From an uncultured Muribaculaceae bacterium (lineage in GTDB: Bacteria > Bacteroidota > Bacteroidia > Bacteroidales > Muribaculaceae), in NCBI GenBank assembly GCA_947644475.1, contig CANRZQ010000120.1, positions 1 to 8,158 on the forward strand: DNA of 8,158 nt, read 5' to 3'. A program made the translations under genes and the position numbers. Numbering within the stretch: the first letter of the stretch is position 1; each line of letters starts with the position of its first letter. Below, one piece after another: positions 5,844 to 8,158 of this stretch. Below the pieces are notes generated by a model. That model was not told the DNA's origin. It saw nothing but the letters and a program-made list of their open reading frames with translations, and searched no databases.

Positions 5844-6923
5844 CTAATCGTCGAGTTCGCGCCCGGTTATGATTCCGGAGCCGAAGCAGAGGTGTGCCGC
5901 CGGATCATAAATCACGGCGAATTGCCCGGGAGCAATGCCCTGCACGTCTTCGGATGAGTCAATACGGTATTCGCCGCCGCCGAGGTTCGACAGCCTGGCA
6001 GGAATAAAAGCCGGCATGTGGCGGTTCTTAAACGTTATGTCTACTGTTGTGAAATCATCGCCCCACGGGTTGCCGGATATGAAGTGCATCTCGTCGAGAT
6101 GGATTGTGCGTCCGTACTGTTTTTCAGTGCCGTAGCCGTTGGAGACATATATCACGTTTTCTTCCGAGTCTTTTTTCACCACATACCAGGGGCCGCCGCT
6201 GAGTCCGAGCCCTTTGCGCTGGCCGATTGTATGGAACCAGTAGCCGCGGTGCTGTCCGAGCACTTTCCCGGTCTCGATTTCCACAATGGGTCCGGGACGC
6301 TCGCCGAGGTGGCGGCGGATAAAATCGTTGTAGTTGATTTTGCCGAGGAAGCAGATGCCTTGCGAGTCCTTGCGGTAGGCGTTTGGCATGCGTGCGGCTA
6401 TCGCCATCTCGCGCACGCCCGCCTTGGGTATGTCGCCTATGGGGAACATCAGGTGGCTTACCTGCTCATAGGAAATGCGGGCAAGGAAATCGGTCTGGTC
6501 CTTGACGGGGTCGACGGCTGTGGAAAGAAAGACGCGTCCGTCGATTTCCGTGGTGGTGGCGTAGTGTCCGGTGGCTGTTTTGTCAAATTCGTGTCCCCAG
6601 CGTTGTTCGAAGAATCCGAATTTGATCATCTTGTTGCACATTATGTCGGGATTGGGGGTCAGCCCCTGCCTTACGGTTTCGAGGGCGTATTCCATTACGT
6701 TGTCCCAGTATTCTTGATGCAGGTTCACCACATCGAACGGAAGCCGGTACATGTTGGCGATATATCGGCACATTTCGATGTCTTCCTCGGCCGAGCAGTC
6801 GCCCTCGCCGTTGTCCATGCCGATGCGTATGTAAAAGAGGTGGATGTCGTGACCTTGCTTCACGAGGCGATCCACGGCCACGGCCGAGTCCACACCTCCG
6901 GATATAAGAGCTGCTATTTTCAT
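5844..6923 (-). CDS. mnmA: tRNA-specific 2-thiouridylase MnmA
   Basis: MnmA activates U34 of Glu, Gln and Lys tRNAs with ATP and inserts sulfur to form 2-thiouridine. The 359-residue product has the full family architecture. The N-terminal PP-loop is SGGVDSA (8-14). Cys96 in NPDIMCN (91-97) and Cys191 in DSQGICFLG (186-194) are the two catalytic cysteines. TGHYA (118-122) and KDQTDFLARIS (141-151) contact tRNA/ATP in relatives, and GQHRGYWFHTIGQRKGLGL opens the central domain before a C-terminal beta barrel ending near APGQFAVIYD. Bacteroidetes often carry more than one mnmA paralogue, so this may not be the only copy. Its ATG directly follows the TAA of the upstream gene with no gap, which suggests translational coupling. 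Confidence 0.96.
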   Translation of the reverse strand: MKIAALISGGVDSAVAVDRLVKQGHDIHLFYIRIGMDNGEGDCSAEEDIEMCRYIANMYRLPFDVVNLHQEYWDNVMEYALETVRQGLTPNPDIMCNKMIKFGFFEQRWGHEFDKTATGHYATTTEIDGRVFLSTAVDPVKDQTDFLARISYEQVSHLMFPIGDIPKAGVREMAIAARMPNAYRKDSQGICFLGKINYNDFIRRHLGERPGPIVEIETGKVLGQHRGYWFHTIGQRKGLGLSGGPWYVVKKDSEENVIYVSNGYGTEKQYGRTIHLDEMHFISGNPWGDDFTTVDITFKNRHMPAFIPARLSNLGGGEYRIDSSEDVQGIAPGQFAVIYDPAAHLCFGSGIITGRELDD

Positions 6924-7868
6924 TTATTCAGTTGCGGATTCGGAATTGGCAGGTTGAGCGGCGGCCTGTTGGTCGTCGAGCAGCTGGATGGCGTGGAGCA
7001 GGTTGTCCACGATGATATTCTTTGCTTTTACCCGGTGGCGGCTTGTAAGATAATATATTGCCGGCATTTCTTCGAGGTCGAAATACTCGTCGATGCCGTC
7101 GCAGGCTCCCACGGTCCAGTTCTGCGGATATCGGGCTGCCTGTTCGCGCCATTCGGCTGTGGCCTCGCCGGGGTAGATGCTTATAATTTTAAGCAGGCCC
7201 TTGTCGATAAGGGAGTTGACATGGAAGTCGGCGGAGAAGCGTGTCTTTGCCATGATGCAATCCATGCAGTCGGGGTCGTTGAAAAAGAGGATGATGCTGG
7301 GGGCTACCTCTCCATACAGGTTCTTTTGCTCGCCGCCGGGAGTGGTGAAGCGGAAATCGGCCACACGTTTGCCCACGCTGCTGTTTTCGAGGATTTTGAG
7401 TTCGGCGCGGAATCGGGCGCGCTCGGCCGACTGCACTTTCTTGTTCTCGGCCACGGCGCGGCAGAATGGCAGGTAAAGTTCCTCCGATGAATATTGCGCC
7501 GTGTCGCAGGCGAACCAGTTTTGCGCGATTTTGCCCATTTCGAGAGTATTGTCGCCGCCGGTCTTTACCACAGCCGCAATATATTTGTCGATAGCGGCGT
7601 GCACGGTGTCGGCCGTGCAGTATGGCATCAGTTCGGCCCAGTCGCCGAAGGCCGTGTTAAGTTCGGCAAGAGTGGAGAAAGATTGCTTTATGTTGGCGCG
7701 GTCCCAGAAATGGGTCACGAAATAGTCGGCACGTTCGGTAAGGGTCGTGCGGCTGTCGGGGACGGTGGGGTAGGGAAAGAGGGTGGCCGGCGCTTGCGCT
7801 CCGGCAAATAAAACTGACGCTGTCAAGGCCAGTGCAGCAATGGCATATTTGATTGTAAGTCTTGTCAT
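6924..7868 (-). CDS. Secreted DUF5106-type thioredoxin-fold protein
   Basis: This 314-residue exported protein has a signal peptide at about 1-24 (MTRLTIKY, hydrophobic stretch, FAGA before QAPA). Residues about 40-165 resemble the helical DUF5106 region found before thioredoxin-like domains in Bacteroidales. Residues about 165-290 look like a thioredoxin fold: VADFRFTTPGGEQKNLY, SIILFFNDPDCMDC with a CMDC motif (201-204), and EEMPAIYYL (266-274) carrying the expected cis-proline at 269. The CxxC suggests a periplasmic thiol-disulfide role, although the CMDC inner pair is unusual for an oxidoreductase. The tail (298-314) is Ala/Gln-rich and probably disordered. A well-formed Bacteroidetes promoter precedes it, and mnmA starts immediately after its stop. 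The family assignment is by recall; the substrate is unknown. Confidence 0.82.
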   Translation of the reverse strand: MTRLTIKYAIAALALTASVLFAGAQAPATLFPYPTVPDSRTTLTERADYFVTHFWDRANIKQSFSTLAELNTAFGDWAELMPYCTADTVHAAIDKYIAAVVKTGGDNTLEMGKIAQNWFACDTAQYSSEELYLPFCRAVAENKKVQSAERARFRAELKILENSSVGKRVADFRFTTPGGEQKNLYGEVAPSIILFFNDPDCMDCIMAKTRFSADFHVNSLIDKGLLKIISIYPGEATAEWREQAARYPQNWTVGACDGIDEYFDLEEMPAIYYLTSRHRVKAKNIIVDNLLHAIQLLDDQQAAAQPANSESATE

Positions 7869-7922
7869 AATGTCATGGATGAAAGCGTTGGCATGGAATT
7901 TGTTCTATGCTGATTGAACCGA

Positions 7923-7954
7923 CAAAGGTAGCAAATCCTTTCGAAATACGCAAA
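7923..7954 (-). promoter_or_regulatory. Bacteroidetes-type promoter for the DUF5106-mnmA unit
   Basis: On the minus strand TACCTTTG (7930-7923) matches the -7 consensus TAnnTTTG, and TTTG (7954-7951) lies 20 nt upstream as the -33 element. The predicted start is near 7916, giving a leader of about 48 nt before the ATG at 7868. No Shine-Dalgarno is visible in that leader. This is the only strong promoter match I found in the window. Confidence 0.72.
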
Positions 7955-7960
7955 CCTTTG
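7923..7960. repeat. 7-bp inverted repeat around the divergent promoter
   Basis: CAAAGGT (7923-7929) and ACCTTTG (7954-7960) are perfect inverted copies. The left arm is part of the minus-strand -7 box. The right arm gives AACCTTTG on the plus strand, one mismatch from a -7 box pointing to clpB, though no -33 TTTG stands at the right distance. The symmetry may reflect two back-to-back promoters or a regulator site. Confidence 0.4.
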
Positions 7961-8014
7961 TCCTCTGTCATTTGTTAGAGTTAATAAAATTAGAATTTCA
8001 AAATAGTTTCAGCT

Positions 8015-8158
8015 ATGAATTTCAATAACTTCACCATCAAGTCGCAGGAGGCCATCCAGAAAGCCGTGGAAATAACGCGTTCTGCGGGCCAGCAGGCCAT
8101 CGAACCTGTCCATCTGCTCAAAGCCGTGATGCGGGAAGGCGAGTCGGTGGTAAAATTC
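8015..8158 (+). CDS. clpB: ATP-dependent chaperone ClpB, N-terminal fragment (cut by window edge)
   Basis: Only 48 codons are present. The sequence MNFNNFTIKSQEAIQKAVEITRSAGQQAIEPVHLLKAVM is the start of the ClpB/Hsp104 N-domain (Clp_N), with the family's F-T-K-SQEA and EP-HLL pattern. ClpB is a hexameric AAA+ disaggregase that works with DnaK to rescue aggregated proteins in the cytoplasm. ClpA and ClpC share the fold, but the wording here fits ClpB best. The ATG at 8015 is the only sensible start; the leader is AT-rich without a Shine-Dalgarno. It is divergent from the DUF5106 gene across 146 nt. Confidence 0.88.
   Translation, partial: MNFNNFTIKSQEAIQKAVEITRSAGQQAIEPVHLLKAVMREGESVVKF

Noticed and set aside
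6018..7490. A 490-codon open frame on the plus strand
   Set aside because: It runs antisense across mnmA and the DUF5106 gene, both of which have clear family motifs. The frame stays open because of GC-rich third positions in the real genes, and its translation shows no recognisable domain.

Overview
The window reads as ordinary chromosome of a Bacteroidales bacterium. The evidence is a Bacteroidetes-type promoter (TAnnTTTG with an upstream TTTG), no obvious Shine-Dalgarno sequences, a predicted metal-dependent KdsA, a DUF5106-like secreted thioredoxin-fold protein, and a NupG-type permease. The fairly high GC would suit Muribaculaceae or a relative, but that placement is a guess. All complete genes lie on the minus strand. 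Only the truncated clpB at the right edge is on the plus strand, leaving a divergent intergenic region at about 7869-8014.

In the direction of transcription (right to left) the minus-strand genes are: a secreted DUF5106/thioredoxin-like protein with a clear promoter; mnmA (tRNA 2-thiouridylase), which starts on the base after the previous stop; a bifunctional-nuclease-family (DUF151) protein with a C-terminal UVR motif; a NupG-family nucleoside permease; rsmE (16S rRNA U1498 methyltransferase), which overlaps the permease by ATGA; a 110-bp nested palindrome; a small single-tyrosine HUH transposase; kdsA (Kdo-8-phosphate synthase), which overlaps the transposase stop by ATGA; and a secreted tetratricopeptide-repeat protein. 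Spacing suggests at least two co-transcribed groups: DUF5106-mnmA, and permease-rsmE-(transposase)-kdsA-TPR.

The most unusual part is about 2447-3032. A Y1 HUH transposase sits in frame with the operon logic, its stop codon fused to the kdsA start. Its upstream side carries two perfect 21-bp REP-like palindromic units in inverted orientation, placed almost symmetrically around a third hairpin. This looks like a REP-associated tyrosine transposase (RAYT) with its own BIME-like element, and it appears to have become part of the rsmE-kdsA transcription unit. The other genes are recognisable housekeeping or envelope functions: tRNA and rRNA modification, nucleoside uptake, LPS-core sugar synthesis and protein disaggregation.
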